The translations under genes and the position numbers were made by a program. Below the pieces are notes generated by a model. That model made no database searches. It worked only from the letters and a program-made list of their open reading frames with translations, and was not told the origin of the DNA. DNA of 52,917 nucleotides from an uncultured Mogibacterium sp. (lineage in GTDB: Bacteria; Bacillota; Clostridia; Peptostreptococcales; Anaerovoracaceae). Below are positions 1 through 8,964 of the stretch, in pieces. How positions within the stretch are numbered: the stretch's first letter is position 1; every line of letters begins with the position of its first letter. The stretch covers positions 1 through 52,917 of the forward strand of contig NZ_CALISE010000024.1 of NCBI RefSeq assembly GCF_938041965.1, in the 5' to 3' direction.

Positions 1-398
1 TTTTTTCATCTTTTTTTAGATTTCTTGCTTGCCACGCCCTGGCCCGCTCACTCGTAATCTATTTAGAAAACGAGTTCTTTTCATTATAAAGTCTGCACTA
101 TTGCCTGTCAACCCCTGGTTAGCAACCTTTTCCTTTTATTATTAGATTTCAATTTTATAAGTAGTATCAATTTTGTAATTATATTATTTACACTTTTCTT
201 ATTTTACTAGCTCTTTTTCTTTAAGTGTATCAATAAAACACTGTTTTATATCATTTATAGCACGACATTTTTATCATTCAATCTTTCATTCACACTTTTT
301 TTACAATTACATAGATACTATATATTTATTTACACTATTTTATTTTCCTTCTTTAACTCACACTAAAATAGTGCAGACTTTTAATGCATTTAACTCAC
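1..398. other. AT-rich non-coding region downstream of the LytTR gene
   Basis: I find no credible gene here. The stretch is very AT-rich and contains the inverted-repeat element at 82-386. The decamer ACCCCTGGTT at 111-120 recurs inverted at 874-883, on the other side of the LytTR gene. Confidence 0.6.
82..386. repeat. MITE-like unit bounded by near-perfect inverted repeats
   Basis: The arm at 88-102 (AAAGTCTGCACTATT) is matched exactly, in reverse complement, at 367-381. With one single-base indel the match extends to 82-102 against 367-386. A weaker match (GAGTT) continues further outward. The arms enclose about 264 bases of AT-rich, non-coding DNA. This architecture fits a miniature inverted-repeat element or a large paired regulatory structure. 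I could not identify a clear target-site duplication. Confidence 0.5.
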
Positions 399-833
399 TT
401 AATGATTTTTCCCTTTGTATTTTACTTCATCTTCCCAAAGTGAGTTAATTGTCGCGTGTGGCTTGCTCTCCCAATCCACAGTTACATATGGCGGATATCT
501 AAATAGATATTTCTTATACGCCCTTCTAATCTTAGAGTGATTGTTTCTTCCTATACCTATCTTCCTTCCAGATTCAAATTCGATTTCGTATTTGTCAATT
601 TTTCTTACTTTATCGAAGTTAATAATTAGGCCAACAAGAGGTCTAAAAAACGACCTGCCTATCAATGGATAAGCGATATCATCAATTTTGGCGAAAGTTT
701 TGTATATGTATGATGACGTATAAATTAGAAGAGACTTTCCTTCCCTATCTATAAATTCGATGTCATCAATAGCAACTTGCGCGCATGTCGACCCAGTGAT
801 AATTGATATTGTGTCTGTGTTCTCTTTATACAT
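399..833 (-). CDS. Orphan LytTR-domain DNA-binding protein
   Basis: The 144-residue product is almost entirely a LytTR DNA-binding domain. It has the opening strand (VAIDDIEFIDREGK), the central FFRPLVGLIINFDKVRKI segment matching the family pattern F.+.h.s.lvN...I, and a closing GRKIGIGRNNHSKIRRAYKKYL. There is no receiver domain and no membrane segment, so it is not a standard AgrA/LytR response regulator. I place the start at 833 because AAGGAG lies 6 nt upstream of that ATG; an upstream ATG at 869 has no such site. LytTR proteins usually bind paired direct repeats and activate peptide, competence or virulence functions. No kinase or peptide gene is adjacent, so the target is unknown and autoregulation is possible. 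Confidence 0.75.
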   Translation of the reverse strand: MYKENTDTISIITGSTCAQVAIDDIEFIDREGKSLLIYTSSYIYKTFAKIDDIAYPLIGRSFFRPLVGLIINFDKVRKIDKYEIEFESGRKIGIGRNNHSKIRRAYKKYLFRYPPYVTVDWESKPHATINSLWEDEVKYKGKNH

Positions 834-1209
834 AATTTGCTCCTTCTTACGATATGAAATAACACACATTTACAACCAGGGGTGGCTGGTGGCTTAATAT
901 TAACCTTACAGACACTAAAAGTAAATCGACTTTTTTCGACCTCAAAATCAATATATTGAATTTGTTCGTAGCGATGCCACAACTTATGCTATTTTAAGAT
1001 AATTGCGCTTTTTTAGCTTATATTTTCTTATTATCTTTTTCGATTTTTTATAAGAATTCAGGACTGTTTCTCAACGCATTTATCGTTCTCAAACATATTT
1101 CCATTGAGCAATTAACAAACATGCCTCTAATCAACATTTTTAATTAGACATCTATCAAAGCGCGATGCATTTATCAAAGAATGAATATGACAGTTTTTCG
1201 TTAACATAT
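834..1209. other. Intergenic region, LytTR leader
   Basis: No convincing ORF or RNA gene is seen. It contains AACCAGGGGT at 874-883, the inverted counterpart of 111-120, about 40 nt upstream of the LytTR start codon. It could be an operator, but this is unproven. Confidence 0.4.
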
Positions 1210-1449
1210 TTAAATAACTGTATACATTGATTCTGCATCAACCTTTTTAACGTTATCTAAAAGCTTTTCCACTCGCACTTCTAGTACACTTGTTCCAAAT
1301 GTAATTTTAATTGCATCTCCTTCCTTGAGCTCAACTCCAGGTTTAGCAATTTTACCGTTCACTTCCACTCTTCCCTGCTCACAAGCTTCCTTTGCAACTG
1401 TACGCCTTTTTATTATCCTAGAATTCTTTAAAAATTTATCTAACCTCAT
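1210..1449 (-). CDS. rqcP: S4-domain RNA-binding protein RqcP (YabO/Hsp15-like)
   Basis: The 79-residue protein is one S4 RNA-binding domain, with the hallmarks MRLDKFLKNSRIIKRRTVAKEAC and GRVEVNGKIAKPGVELKEGD. In Bacillota this family (YabO, now RqcP) binds the obstructed 50S subunit and works with RqcH to add C-terminal alanine tails to stalled nascent chains. The context supports this: in Bacillus, yabO also follows mfd, spoVB and yabN. A GGAGG site precedes the ATG. It is the last gene of the minus-strand block. The closest alternative family is Hsp15, but length and synteny favour RqcP. Confidence 0.85.
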   Translation of the reverse strand: MRLDKFLKNSRIIKRRTVAKEACEQGRVEVNGKIAKPGVELKEGDAIKITFGTSVLEVRVEKLLDNVKKVDAESMYTVI

Positions 1450-1523
1450 ATTGCCTCCAATTAATTATTATTACATTATTTTACTTTTACTATTTTTTAA
1501 AATTTACCATGAAGGATACCCTA

Positions 1524-2555
1524 CTAATTATCATCGTAATTGCGAGCTATCTCTGCAACAATTTGAAAATCTGTCATCATATTGCTTTTATTGAATCTAA
1601 CATATGAATAATATTCATTCCAAAACAAGTGATCGCTCCTTGGAGTCCACTGTATACCATAGTAGAGGCTTGTCTCATCCGTCGGATAATTCGGAACTGA
1701 CCACAAATGACTGCCAAAAGTTTCCTTAAAGTCTTTTTCTTTTAAAGTAGATAGCAGGTCAAGCCCATTAAGTTTGATTTTGTTGCCGTGTTTTCTAGCA
1801 TTTTTTATACAATCCTCATCCATCATAATGGCAACTACTTTACAATCCTTTAGCAAGGTGTCTTTTTTCATATCGCCGAAGAAATGTATGGCTCCAACTA
1901 CAGTGTTGTTTTTTACTACTAAATACTTCGAATAAAGTATTCCCGCTTCAGCTCGCTTGTATCCTGCCGGTATAGAGATATTGCTGTTAAGTGAGTATTT
2001 TCTATATCTCGGGGAAGCTGAAATATTTGTATAATCATCCTCATTCCAAGTTTCGTCACTCACGCGTACATATATATCGAAACCTTCATCCATTAGCTCT
2101 GAAGCCTTCGTCTGAGACATCTTAATATCCATTCCAGCAATGGATACAACCGGCGCTTTGCTCGGGAGTCCAATTACAGAAAAGACTATCATAAGAAACA
2201 CCGAGATAAGTGCAGTCGCTGCGAGAACCATAAGCGATCTACCCGTCCTTTTTCTAGCATTAAAAAGTGCTAGTGCAGGCGGTCCAATAATCCATCTCGC
2301 CATAATTGAAAACCCTGAACCTGCCCCATGTATTAACTTAATTGCACCACTAACGGCTATTGCTATCATTAGAAAATAAACTATTAGCTCATTCAGAGGA
2401 ATCTTACTCGTATCTTTCGATTCGTTTACAGCGCTATCAAGAAGCGATACGCCATCAACTTTCTTGTTCTTTAGGTACTTATATGCCCCAAACCATATAC
2501 CAAGGTAAAGAAGAGCCAAAAGCACGAGTAAACATAGTAACACTATTCTAGCCAT
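1524..2555 (-). CDS. Uncharacterised membrane protein between hup and rqcP
   Basis: I do not recognise a family for this 343-residue protein. It has an N-terminal hydrophobic segment at about residues 4-24, two further membrane segments at about 58-78 and 108-128, and then a large hydrophilic domain of about 210 residues probably outside the membrane. That domain is rich in aromatic residues (YYGIQWTPRSDHLFWNEYY near the end) and has no recognisable catalytic motif. AAAGGATAG precedes the ATG. It occupies the position where Bacillus carries yabN (mazG-like), but it is not related to it. Confidence 0.6.
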   Translation of the reverse strand: MARIVLLCLLVLLALLYLGIWFGAYKYLKNKKVDGVSLLDSAVNESKDTSKIPLNELIVYFLMIAIAVSGAIKLIHGAGSGFSIMARWIIGPPALALFNARKRTGRSLMVLAATALISVFLMIVFSVIGLPSKAPVVSIAGMDIKMSQTKASELMDEGFDIYVRVSDETWNEDDYTNISASPRYRKYSLNSNISIPAGYKRAEAGILYSKYLVVKNNTVVGAIHFFGDMKKDTLLKDCKVVAIMMDEDCIKNARKHGNKIKLNGLDLLSTLKEKDFKETFGSHLWSVPNYPTDETSLYYGIQWTPRSDHLFWNEYYSYVRFNKSNMMTDFQIVAEIARNYDDN

Positions 2556-2780
2556 TTCTATCCTTTCAATTTAACCTATACCCCATTAGCAGTAACAACT
2601 ATACCTGCCCTAAGTATTATAATGTACACGCATCGTATATATAACTATGATTACTCATTTTCTATCAGCAATGCAAATTTCTCAAGAGCACGGCAGGAAC
2701 GCAGATTAACTTCAGTTTAAATTATAAACGTATGCATATTTTGAAGAATACTCAGGCAAATAAATTTAACAAAAGAAAAA

Positions 2781-2801
2781 GATGGGCACATAGTACCCAT
2801 C
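2781..2801 (-). terminator. Rho-independent terminator of hup
   Basis: On the minus strand GATGGGTAC pairs with GTGCCCATC around a 3-nt loop, with one T-G pair. It is followed by CTTTTTCTTTT just downstream of the hup stop codon. Confidence 0.8.
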
Positions 2802-2819
2802 TCCCTAAGTATAATTCAA

Positions 2820-3098
2820 TTACTTATTTACTGCATCCTTAAGCGACTTTCCTGCCTTGAAAACAGGTGCCTTTGAAGCTGGGATATCAATAACTGCCTC
2901 TGGCTTCTGAGGGTTTCTACCCTTTCTAGCCTTTCTTGATCTTGTCTCAAATGTACCGAAACCGATAAGTCTAACACTGTCTCCAGCAACTAGGGACTCT
3001 TCAATAGTTCCAAGTACAGCATCCAAAGCTGCTTCTGCATCCTTCTTCTTAAAACCAGTCTTATCAGCAACCTTGCTTACTAATTCAGCCTTATTCAT
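2820..3098 (-). CDS. hup: DNA-binding protein HU
   Basis: This 92-residue protein is a full-length HU-family nucleoid protein. The N-terminal dimerisation helices read MNKAELVSKVADKTGFKKKDAEAALDAV, followed by the conserved RLIGFGTFETRSRKARKGRNPQ stretch and the basic DNA-embracing arm. The IP of IDIPASKAPVF is the minor-groove-intercalating proline region. HU bends and compacts DNA without strong sequence specificity. It has its own strong promoter and terminator, so it is transcribed as a monocistron inside an otherwise collinear block. AAGGAGGAAAATT precedes the ATG. Confidence 0.97.
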   Translation of the reverse strand: MNKAELVSKVADKTGFKKKDAEAALDAVLGTIEESLVAGDSVRLIGFGTFETRSRKARKGRNPQKPEAVIDIPASKAPVFKAGKSLKDAVNK

Positions 3099-3131
3099 AA
3101 TTTTCCTCCTTATGGTAACTTAACTACACGT

Positions 3132-3160
3132 ATTATACTGTTGAAGTATTGAAAAGTCAA
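3132..3160 (-). promoter_or_regulatory. Sigma-A promoter of hup
   Basis: On the minus strand TTGACT and TATAAT are separated by exactly 17 nt, about 30 nt upstream of the hup start. Confidence 0.85.
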
Positions 3161-3222
3161 CGAATTGATTGTTTTATCTTGCTTAAAGTCTGTAAAAAGC
3201 CTATAAAGTATAAAAATAAGCA

Positions 3223-4863
3223 TCATTTATCATTATTCGTCAAGTGAAATTTGTTCGTTAGCCTCAAAAGTTTCTCTCCTTTAGGCATCATTAGAATTTC
3301 CTCAGGGCCTAAACACTTTGTAACGAATACTGCGGCAACATATATGAATACAGCGATTATCATCGCAGCTAGTGTTGCAAGAGAATTGCTTCCCAAAAGC
3401 TTATATATTAACACGTATGATCCATGAGCCCCCGCCCCCATAACAAGAGCCGCCACTGCGGGCTTAACAAATGTTCCGACTATATTAATATTTGTACCGG
3501 TGAGTTTATGCATAGCACGATAATTAAGTATAGCCGTTATTCCATATGCCGCAACATTTCCTGCAGCTGCTCCATTTATGTTAAACGCCGGAATACCCAC
3601 TAGTATATATGTGATTATAAATTTGCATATGACACCGATCGATAGGTTAACAACAGGAATCGCAGGTTTCCCTATCCCTTGTAGAACGCTAGAAAATGTG
3701 CGTAGTATCGATAAACATACTATCCCCAACGATAAAACTTGTAGCGTAGGTACTGCAAGAGCTGAATCCTCTGGTTGTCCAGGATAAAGCAAGAAAAGAA
3801 TAGGTCTAGCTAAAGCAATCAGTCCAATCATGCAGGGGAAACTTATTATCATGCTGGTTTTGATTCCCGTTTGTATATTTTTATGAAGTCCCACCATATC
3901 TTTCCTTACAAATGCTGACGAAATAGCTGGAACAAGACTTACTGCCACAGCAATAGTAAACACTTGCGGAAATCCTATGAGCGGATCACAAAATCCACTT
4001 ATTAATCCGTATAGCTGCTTTGATTGATGATGAGTCCATCCTGTTGCTTGTAGTCTTCTCATTACCAACCATAAATCTACAATCATCATGAACGGCAAAA
4101 TGGCTGATCCAATAGTAATTGGAACTGCTATCTTAAGAAGCTGACTGAATATAGATTTTGTAGGCTCATCCTTATGAATTGATTTCTGAAAATGGAGTTT
4201 TCGTTCCTTACCGCCCACAATGTAGACAACAAGTAGAAGTATAAGCGCAGCTATTGAACCAGCAGAAGCACCAAAAGTAGCACCTGCGGCTGCTTTTGTA
4301 AGATCTCTACTTGAACTAAGGAACATATAAGCTAGTCCAAGCCCCGCAAATACTCTCATAAGCTGCTCAATAACTTCAGATGCTCCAGTAGGCATCATCT
4401 GTTGCTGCCCTTGAGAATAACCTCTAAATGATGCAACAATTGGAGCGGTCAATAATGCTGGTGCTATAGCTCTTAACGAAGCTGCACCACCAGGATTCTT
4501 ACTATGAGCAGCAATTATATCAGCCCCAAAGTAACATACAATAAATCCAAACACACCTATAGCAAACATGATGTGAAGAGACACTTTATAGACCCTATGC
4601 GCATTTATATAGTCGCCAATAGCTACCCTTTCAGATACCATCTTTGAAATAGCAACCGGTAGTCCTGCAGTTGCTATAATAAGAAAGAAAGAATAAATAG
4701 GATAAGCTACACCGTAGTATGACATACCCGCGGCGCCAATCCAATTGTTAAGTGGAATTCTGAAGAACGCACCAAAAACTTTGGCAATTATCCCTGTAAT
4801 TGACAGGATTGCCGCACCTTTTACGAATTTAGCACCATGTTCAGAGTGTTGAATTTTACTCAT
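3223..4863 (-). CDS. MurJ/SpoVB-type lipid flippase (MOP superfamily)
   Basis: This 546-residue polytopic protein belongs to the polysaccharide-biosynthesis/MATE-like branch that includes SpoVB, YtgP (MurJ) and related flippases. The N-terminus (FVKGAAILSITGIIAKVFGAFFRIPL) is the family signature, and about 14 hydrophobic segments follow. Members move lipid-linked sugars such as lipid II across the membrane. The position directly after mfd matches spoVB/yabM in Bacillus. Whether this copy is the main lipid II flippase or a SpoVB paralogue cannot be decided from sequence alone. AGGAG lies 6-7 nt before the ATG and its own promoter is visible upstream. Confidence 0.85.
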   Translation of the reverse strand: MSKIQHSEHGAKFVKGAAILSITGIIAKVFGAFFRIPLNNWIGAAGMSYYGVAYPIYSFFLIIATAGLPVAISKMVSERVAIGDYINAHRVYKVSLHIMFAIGVFGFIVCYFGADIIAAHSKNPGGAASLRAIAPALLTAPIVASFRGYSQGQQQMMPTGASEVIEQLMRVFAGLGLAYMFLSSSRDLTKAAAGATFGASAGSIAALILLLVVYIVGGKERKLHFQKSIHKDEPTKSIFSQLLKIAVPITIGSAILPFMMIVDLWLVMRRLQATGWTHHQSKQLYGLISGFCDPLIGFPQVFTIAVAVSLVPAISSAFVRKDMVGLHKNIQTGIKTSMIISFPCMIGLIALARPILFLLYPGQPEDSALAVPTLQVLSLGIVCLSILRTFSSVLQGIGKPAIPVVNLSIGVICKFIITYILVGIPAFNINGAAAGNVAAYGITAILNYRAMHKLTGTNINIVGTFVKPAVAALVMGAGAHGSYVLIYKLLGSNSLATLAAMIIAVFIYVAAVFVTKCLGPEEILMMPKGEKLLRLTNKFHLTNNDK

Positions 4864-4907
4864 TTATATCTCCTATAACAAAAAAGTGTATTTCAGCACT
4901 AACGCCG

Positions 4908-4935
4908 ATTATACCATAACACGTAAATATGTCCA
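4908..4935 (-). promoter_or_regulatory. Promoter of the flippase gene
   Basis: On the minus strand TGGACA and TATAAT are separated by 16 nt. The -10 is preceded by TGG, giving an extended -10. It lies between mfd and the flippase gene, so the latter can be transcribed independently. Confidence 0.65.
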
Positions 4936-4961
4936 TGATTAAGATTGGTTGATTTAGTACT

Positions 4962-7900
4962 CTAATCTGACTGTGCAAGTCCTTGGAGTCTAGCCTCCGC
5001 CATCGTCATCATTAAATCTAAGATTCTCACAGCTGGTTTTTCTCTACCTTTCTGTAGGCTAAGGAAAGGATTGTTTCCACTACTTATCACCAATTGATCT
5101 CCATACTTTTGCTTAGCTAAAATCAGGGTGAACGCATCTGCATTATTCTCTTCACTAAATTCAATTACATAACGCCCACCACGTTCAGATATGGATCTTA
5201 CACCTAGTTCAGCTGCAAAGCATTTAATCTCGGAAATCCTAATAAGATCCACTGTTACATCAGGAAGATCACCATATCGATCAATCAGTTCTGCTACAAG
5301 CTCCTCAGCTTCCTCATGATTTCCAATCTGAGCAATCTTTTTATATGCCTGCAATTTAAACGTTTCGTCCTTTATATATTCAGCAGGAATACGCGCAGGG
5401 ATATCAACTTCTATAGCAATTTCTTCTCTTCCTTCGGTTATTTTTTCTCCTTTTAATCTTCTAACTGCCTTGTCAATTTCCTTAACGTATAGTTCATAAC
5501 CAATTCCAGCTATATTACCGTGTTGAGCCTCTCCCAAGACATTCCCCGCTCCTCTGAGTTCTAGGTCACGCATCGCAAGTTTAAAACCTGCACCAAACTC
5601 GGTAAACTCTCTTATAGCCGCAAGTCTTTTTGTAGCGACTTCTGTCAAAACTCTTTCCGGTTTATATAGCAAGTACGCATATGCAAGTCGATTTGATCTT
5701 CCTACTCTACCTTTAAGTTGATATAGCTGAGAAAGTCCGAGTTTGTCTGCGTTTAGTATAATTATGGTGTTAGCGTTTGGGATATCAATTCCATTTTCAA
5801 TAATCGTTGTTGCTACAAAGATATCTACTTCACCTTCGACAAAATCTAGCATGACATTTTCTAGTGCTGTTTCGTTCATACGCCCATGACCAACCGCAAC
5901 TGTTGCATTTGGCACTAATGAATTTATACGTTTTGCAACATCATTAATTCCATTTACGCGGTTATATATGACATATACCTGTCCACCTCTATCGAGTTCA
6001 CGCCTAATTACGTTTCTTATAAGGTCATCGTCTTCAGCAGATACAAACGTCTGTACGGGATATCTATCTTGAGGAGGTTCCTCAATTGTACTTATATTTT
6101 TAATTCCTGTTAACGACATGTTCAAAGTTCTAGGAATTGGAGTTGCGGAAAGCGTCAAAACATCAACTGTCTGTCTTGCCATTTTGAGCTTTTCCTTGTG
6201 CTTTACGCCAAAGCGCTGTTCTTCATCTATAACTAATAGTCCCAAATCCTTATAAGTTATATCCTCCGACAGCAGTCTATGAGTTCCAATAACTAAATCT
6301 ACAGTACCTTTACATAATCCTTGAATCACTTTCTTTTGGTGTGATTCATTTACGAACCTAGACAGCATTTCTATATTGAATGGATAATCTTCAAAACGTT
6401 CTTTTAGTGTATTGAAGTGCTGATTGGCCAAAAGTGTTGTAGGAGCAAGAAATACCGCCTGCTTTCCCTCAGAGAGACACTTAAAAATTGCCCTAGCAGC
6501 CACTTCTGTCTTACCGTAACCAACATCTCCACATAGAAGTCTATCCATAGGAAGCGGTTTTTCCATATCTGCTTTTATCTCTGCTGTAGCTTGTAGCTGA
6601 TCATCGGTTTCCTGATACGGAAACCTCTCCTCAAATTCATGTTGCCATACAGTATCGTGCTGAAATGCGTAGCCTCCACGGAGTTCACGCTCGGCATATA
6701 ATTTGACAAGGTCTTCAGCAATTTCCTCAATCGCCTTACGCGCTCTCGCCTTGGTATTACGCCAATCTCCACCAGAAAGCCTAGATAGCTTGGGGGCCTT
6801 TCCTTCACTTCCAATATATCGCTGTATAATATCCATTTGTTCAGTTGGAATATATAGAACATCAGTGCCTGAATAATGGATTTTTAAATAGTCCTTTATT
6901 TCTCCATCAGCTTCCAAGGTTTTAATTCCTTCAAAGCGGCCTATTCCATGTTCTTCATGAACAACATAGTCACCAGCGTGAAGGTCTAAAAAATCTTGTT
7001 TCTTAGTCTTACGACGCAGTTTTCTCTTTGTGTTTTTTCTTATATTAGGAAAAATATCTGCATCCGTTATATAGCAAAGCTTTTCGTCATCGAGCATCAT
7101 TCCCGATCCGAGAAGTCCAATATCATATCTGAAATGCCCGAAAATCTTGGCATCTTCTAGATACTCACGAATGCGTTCGTGTCTCGTGCGTTCATTAGAA
7201 ACTATATGGACTTCATATCCTTCTTTGGATAGTCTTCTCATCTCCCTTCCAAAGAGTTCCATCTGTCCGTTAAAGCTCGCAATCTGTCTACTCGTTACAT
7301 TTATGACTCTATTAAATTCATCAATCTCCTTTATCGGTTCCGGAAATGGTGTGAAGACGATAAGATCTCTATCATACAATTTCTTAAGGCCGTTTTTTCC
7401 CTCGTGCTCCGGAATCTCAGTTTCTATTCTATTTGGATCATATATCATTAGGTTCGAACTATCTGATAATCCCAAATAATCCCATATCCTTTCGGACTTT
7501 ATATTGAAGTACTTTAGATAGTTGGCAAATATTTGTACATTGGTACATTCCGTGAACATCTCAGTAATGCGACCCTTAAGATCTTCGATTCTCTCTATTC
7601 TGCCATCGGCTAGTTTTTTATCACCACTTTGAGTAGTCAGTTCGTCAAGACGCCTATCATATTCATCAATTATCATAGGCAGTACATCAAGGCGTTCTCG
7701 ATCAGTAGGTACAAATTCCGCAGCTGGACATATACGGATAGAATCTATATTTTCAAGCGACATCTGTGATTCCGAGTCAAAGTATCTAATCGAATCTATT
7801 TCATCATCAAAAAACTCAACTCTTATTGGATCTGCGTGGTTAGGCGAAAATATGTCTATTATCCCTCCACGAGTGCTAAACTCACCCTCTGCTTCAACTA

Positions 7901-8321
7901 TTGGAGACGAAGTATATCCAATTGATACTAGCTCATTCTTTAATTCTTTCGGATCAATCCGCATGCCTAATTTAAGGTTTATAACTGAGTCTACAAACCT
8001 TTTTGCTGGCTGAAGAGATTTTAAAGCTGCTGAAATCGGAGCAATTACAACAGCGTCTTCATCTGAACACAATGCATCTAGAGCTTTTAAGATCTGTATA
8101 GTTTTATTGCTGTCTTTCGCCTCATAAACTATCTGAAGCTCATCTTCTTCAGGCATTATAAAGATATCTCTATCCTGCACAAAAAAAGAAATATCGTCCT
8201 TGAGCCTCGTCGCAACATCCGCTCTGGAAACGATAATCATTGTCTTTTTCTTCTTAACAATCTCCTTGGCTGCATAGTAGGCAACCCTACTTCCGCTAAC
8301 TCCGGTGATATTAATTTTCAT
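4962..8321 (-). CDS. mfd: Transcription-repair coupling factor Mfd
   Basis: The 1119-residue protein has the full Mfd layout. An N-terminal UvrB-like module is followed by the RNA-polymerase-interacting CarD-like domain from about residue 445 (GDYVVHEEHGIGRFEGI). The RecG-like translocase has Walker A at about 596 (GDVGYGKTEVA) and a DEEQRFGVKHKEKLK box, then helicase motifs (LSATPIPRTLNMSL, GRVGRSNR) and a C-terminal TRCF domain. It removes RNA polymerase stalled at lesions and recruits UvrA. It starts 2 nt after the pth stop codon, so the two are translationally linked, as in Bacillus pth-mfd. The domain that binds UvrA appears intact. Confidence 0.97.
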   Translation of the reverse strand: MKINITGVSGSRVAYYAAKEIVKKKKTMIIVSRADVATRLKDDISFFVQDRDIFIMPEEDELQIVYEAKDSNKTIQILKALDALCSDEDAVVIAPISAALKSLQPAKRFVDSVINLKLGMRIDPKELKNELVSIGYTSSPIVEAEGEFSTRGGIIDIFSPNHADPIRVEFFDDEIDSIRYFDSESQMSLENIDSIRICPAAEFVPTDRERLDVLPMIIDEYDRRLDELTTQSGDKKLADGRIERIEDLKGRITEMFTECTNVQIFANYLKYFNIKSERIWDYLGLSDSSNLMIYDPNRIETEIPEHEGKNGLKKLYDRDLIVFTPFPEPIKEIDEFNRVINVTSRQIASFNGQMELFGREMRRLSKEGYEVHIVSNERTRHERIREYLEDAKIFGHFRYDIGLLGSGMMLDDEKLCYITDADIFPNIRKNTKRKLRRKTKKQDFLDLHAGDYVVHEEHGIGRFEGIKTLEADGEIKDYLKIHYSGTDVLYIPTEQMDIIQRYIGSEGKAPKLSRLSGGDWRNTKARARKAIEEIAEDLVKLYAERELRGGYAFQHDTVWQHEFEERFPYQETDDQLQATAEIKADMEKPLPMDRLLCGDVGYGKTEVAARAIFKCLSEGKQAVFLAPTTLLANQHFNTLKERFEDYPFNIEMLSRFVNESHQKKVIQGLCKGTVDLVIGTHRLLSEDITYKDLGLLVIDEEQRFGVKHKEKLKMARQTVDVLTLSATPIPRTLNMSLTGIKNISTIEEPPQDRYPVQTFVSAEDDDLIRNVIRRELDRGGQVYVIYNRVNGINDVAKRINSLVPNATVAVGHGRMNETALENVMLDFVEGEVDIFVATTIIENGIDIPNANTIIILNADKLGLSQLYQLKGRVGRSNRLAYAYLLYKPERVLTEVATKRLAAIREFTEFGAGFKLAMRDLELRGAGNVLGEAQHGNIAGIGYELYVKEIDKAVRRLKGEKITEGREEIAIEVDIPARIPAEYIKDETFKLQAYKKIAQIGNHEEAEELVAELIDRYGDLPDVTVDLIRISEIKCFAAELGVRSISERGGRYVIEFSEENNADAFTLILAKQKYGDQLVISSGNNPFLSLQKGREKPAVRILDLMMTMAEARLQGLAQSD

Positions 8322-8323
8322 AT

Positions 8324-8893
8324 CTAGTCCTTTTTCTTAGTAGAATTGTTGAGATTCATGGCTTTATCAATACCAACCTCGATAATATCTCTTGCTGCCT
8401 TAGCTGCTTTTGCAGCTGTTTCATCGAGAATTGCATTCTCATCTTTTGAAACTTTTCCAATTACATGATCAACAAGCGAACCATTGCCACTACCAACGCC
8501 AGTTCGAATTCTTGGGAAATCAGTCGTTCCGAGCTGACTAACAATTGATCTCATACCGTTATGTGTTCCTGGACCACCAAATTTACGAATTCTAATAGCT
8601 CCAATAGGAATGTCAATATCATCATAGATAATTATTATGTTTTCCGAAGGCACCTTGTAAAAGTTTGCTACCTCTCTTAAAGCATCCCCGCTAAGATTCA
8701 TGTATGTCTGTGGCTTAACAAGAAGCACTTTCTGTGTGCCGATTCTACATTCTCCAATGAGCGACTTAAATTTAGCTTTTGTGATATCAACATTAAGGTC
8801 ATCAGCGAGCTTATCAATTGCCCTAAAACCCATATTATGCCTTGTCTGTGCGTATTTATCTCCAGGATTCCCTAGTCCTACAATAATGTACAT
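8324..8893 (-). CDS. pth: Peptidyl-tRNA hydrolase
   Basis: The 189-residue protein is a complete bacterial Pth (SpoVC). It cleaves the ester bond of peptidyl-tRNA released from stalled ribosomes. The signature residues are present: the N-terminal VGLGNPGDKYAQTRHNMGF carries the substrate-binding Asn and the catalytic His, LVKPQTYMNLSGDA follows, and IIYDDIDIPIG and GGPGTHNGMRSI complete the active site. GGAG lies before the ATG. Its place between prs and mfd is the classical Bacillota order, here without ctc (rplY). Confidence 0.97.
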   Translation of the reverse strand: MYIIVGLGNPGDKYAQTRHNMGFRAIDKLADDLNVDITKAKFKSLIGECRIGTQKVLLVKPQTYMNLSGDALREVANFYKVPSENIIIIYDDIDIPIGAIRIRKFGGPGTHNGMRSIVSQLGTTDFPRIRTGVGSGNGSLVDHVIGKVSKDENAILDETAAKAAKAARDIIEVGIDKAMNLNNSTKKKD

Positions 8894-8918
8894 ACTCTTT
8901 TACTCCAATAGACAGATT

Positions 8919-8942
8919 GGCAACGGAGATTACTCCGTTGCC
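8919..8942 (-). other. Perfect hairpin between prs and pth
   Basis: GGCAACGGAG and CTCCGTTGCC form a perfect 10-bp stem with a 4-nt loop. Neither strand has a U-run after it, so it is more likely an mRNA-stability or processing element, or a leaky terminator, than a true terminator. Confidence 0.55.
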
Positions 8943-8964
8943 ATAAATCACAGTGTTATATCAA

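Noticed and set aside
749..982. 77-residue minus-strand ORF overlapping the LytTR start
   Set aside because: It runs through the LytTR leader in another frame without a start signal.
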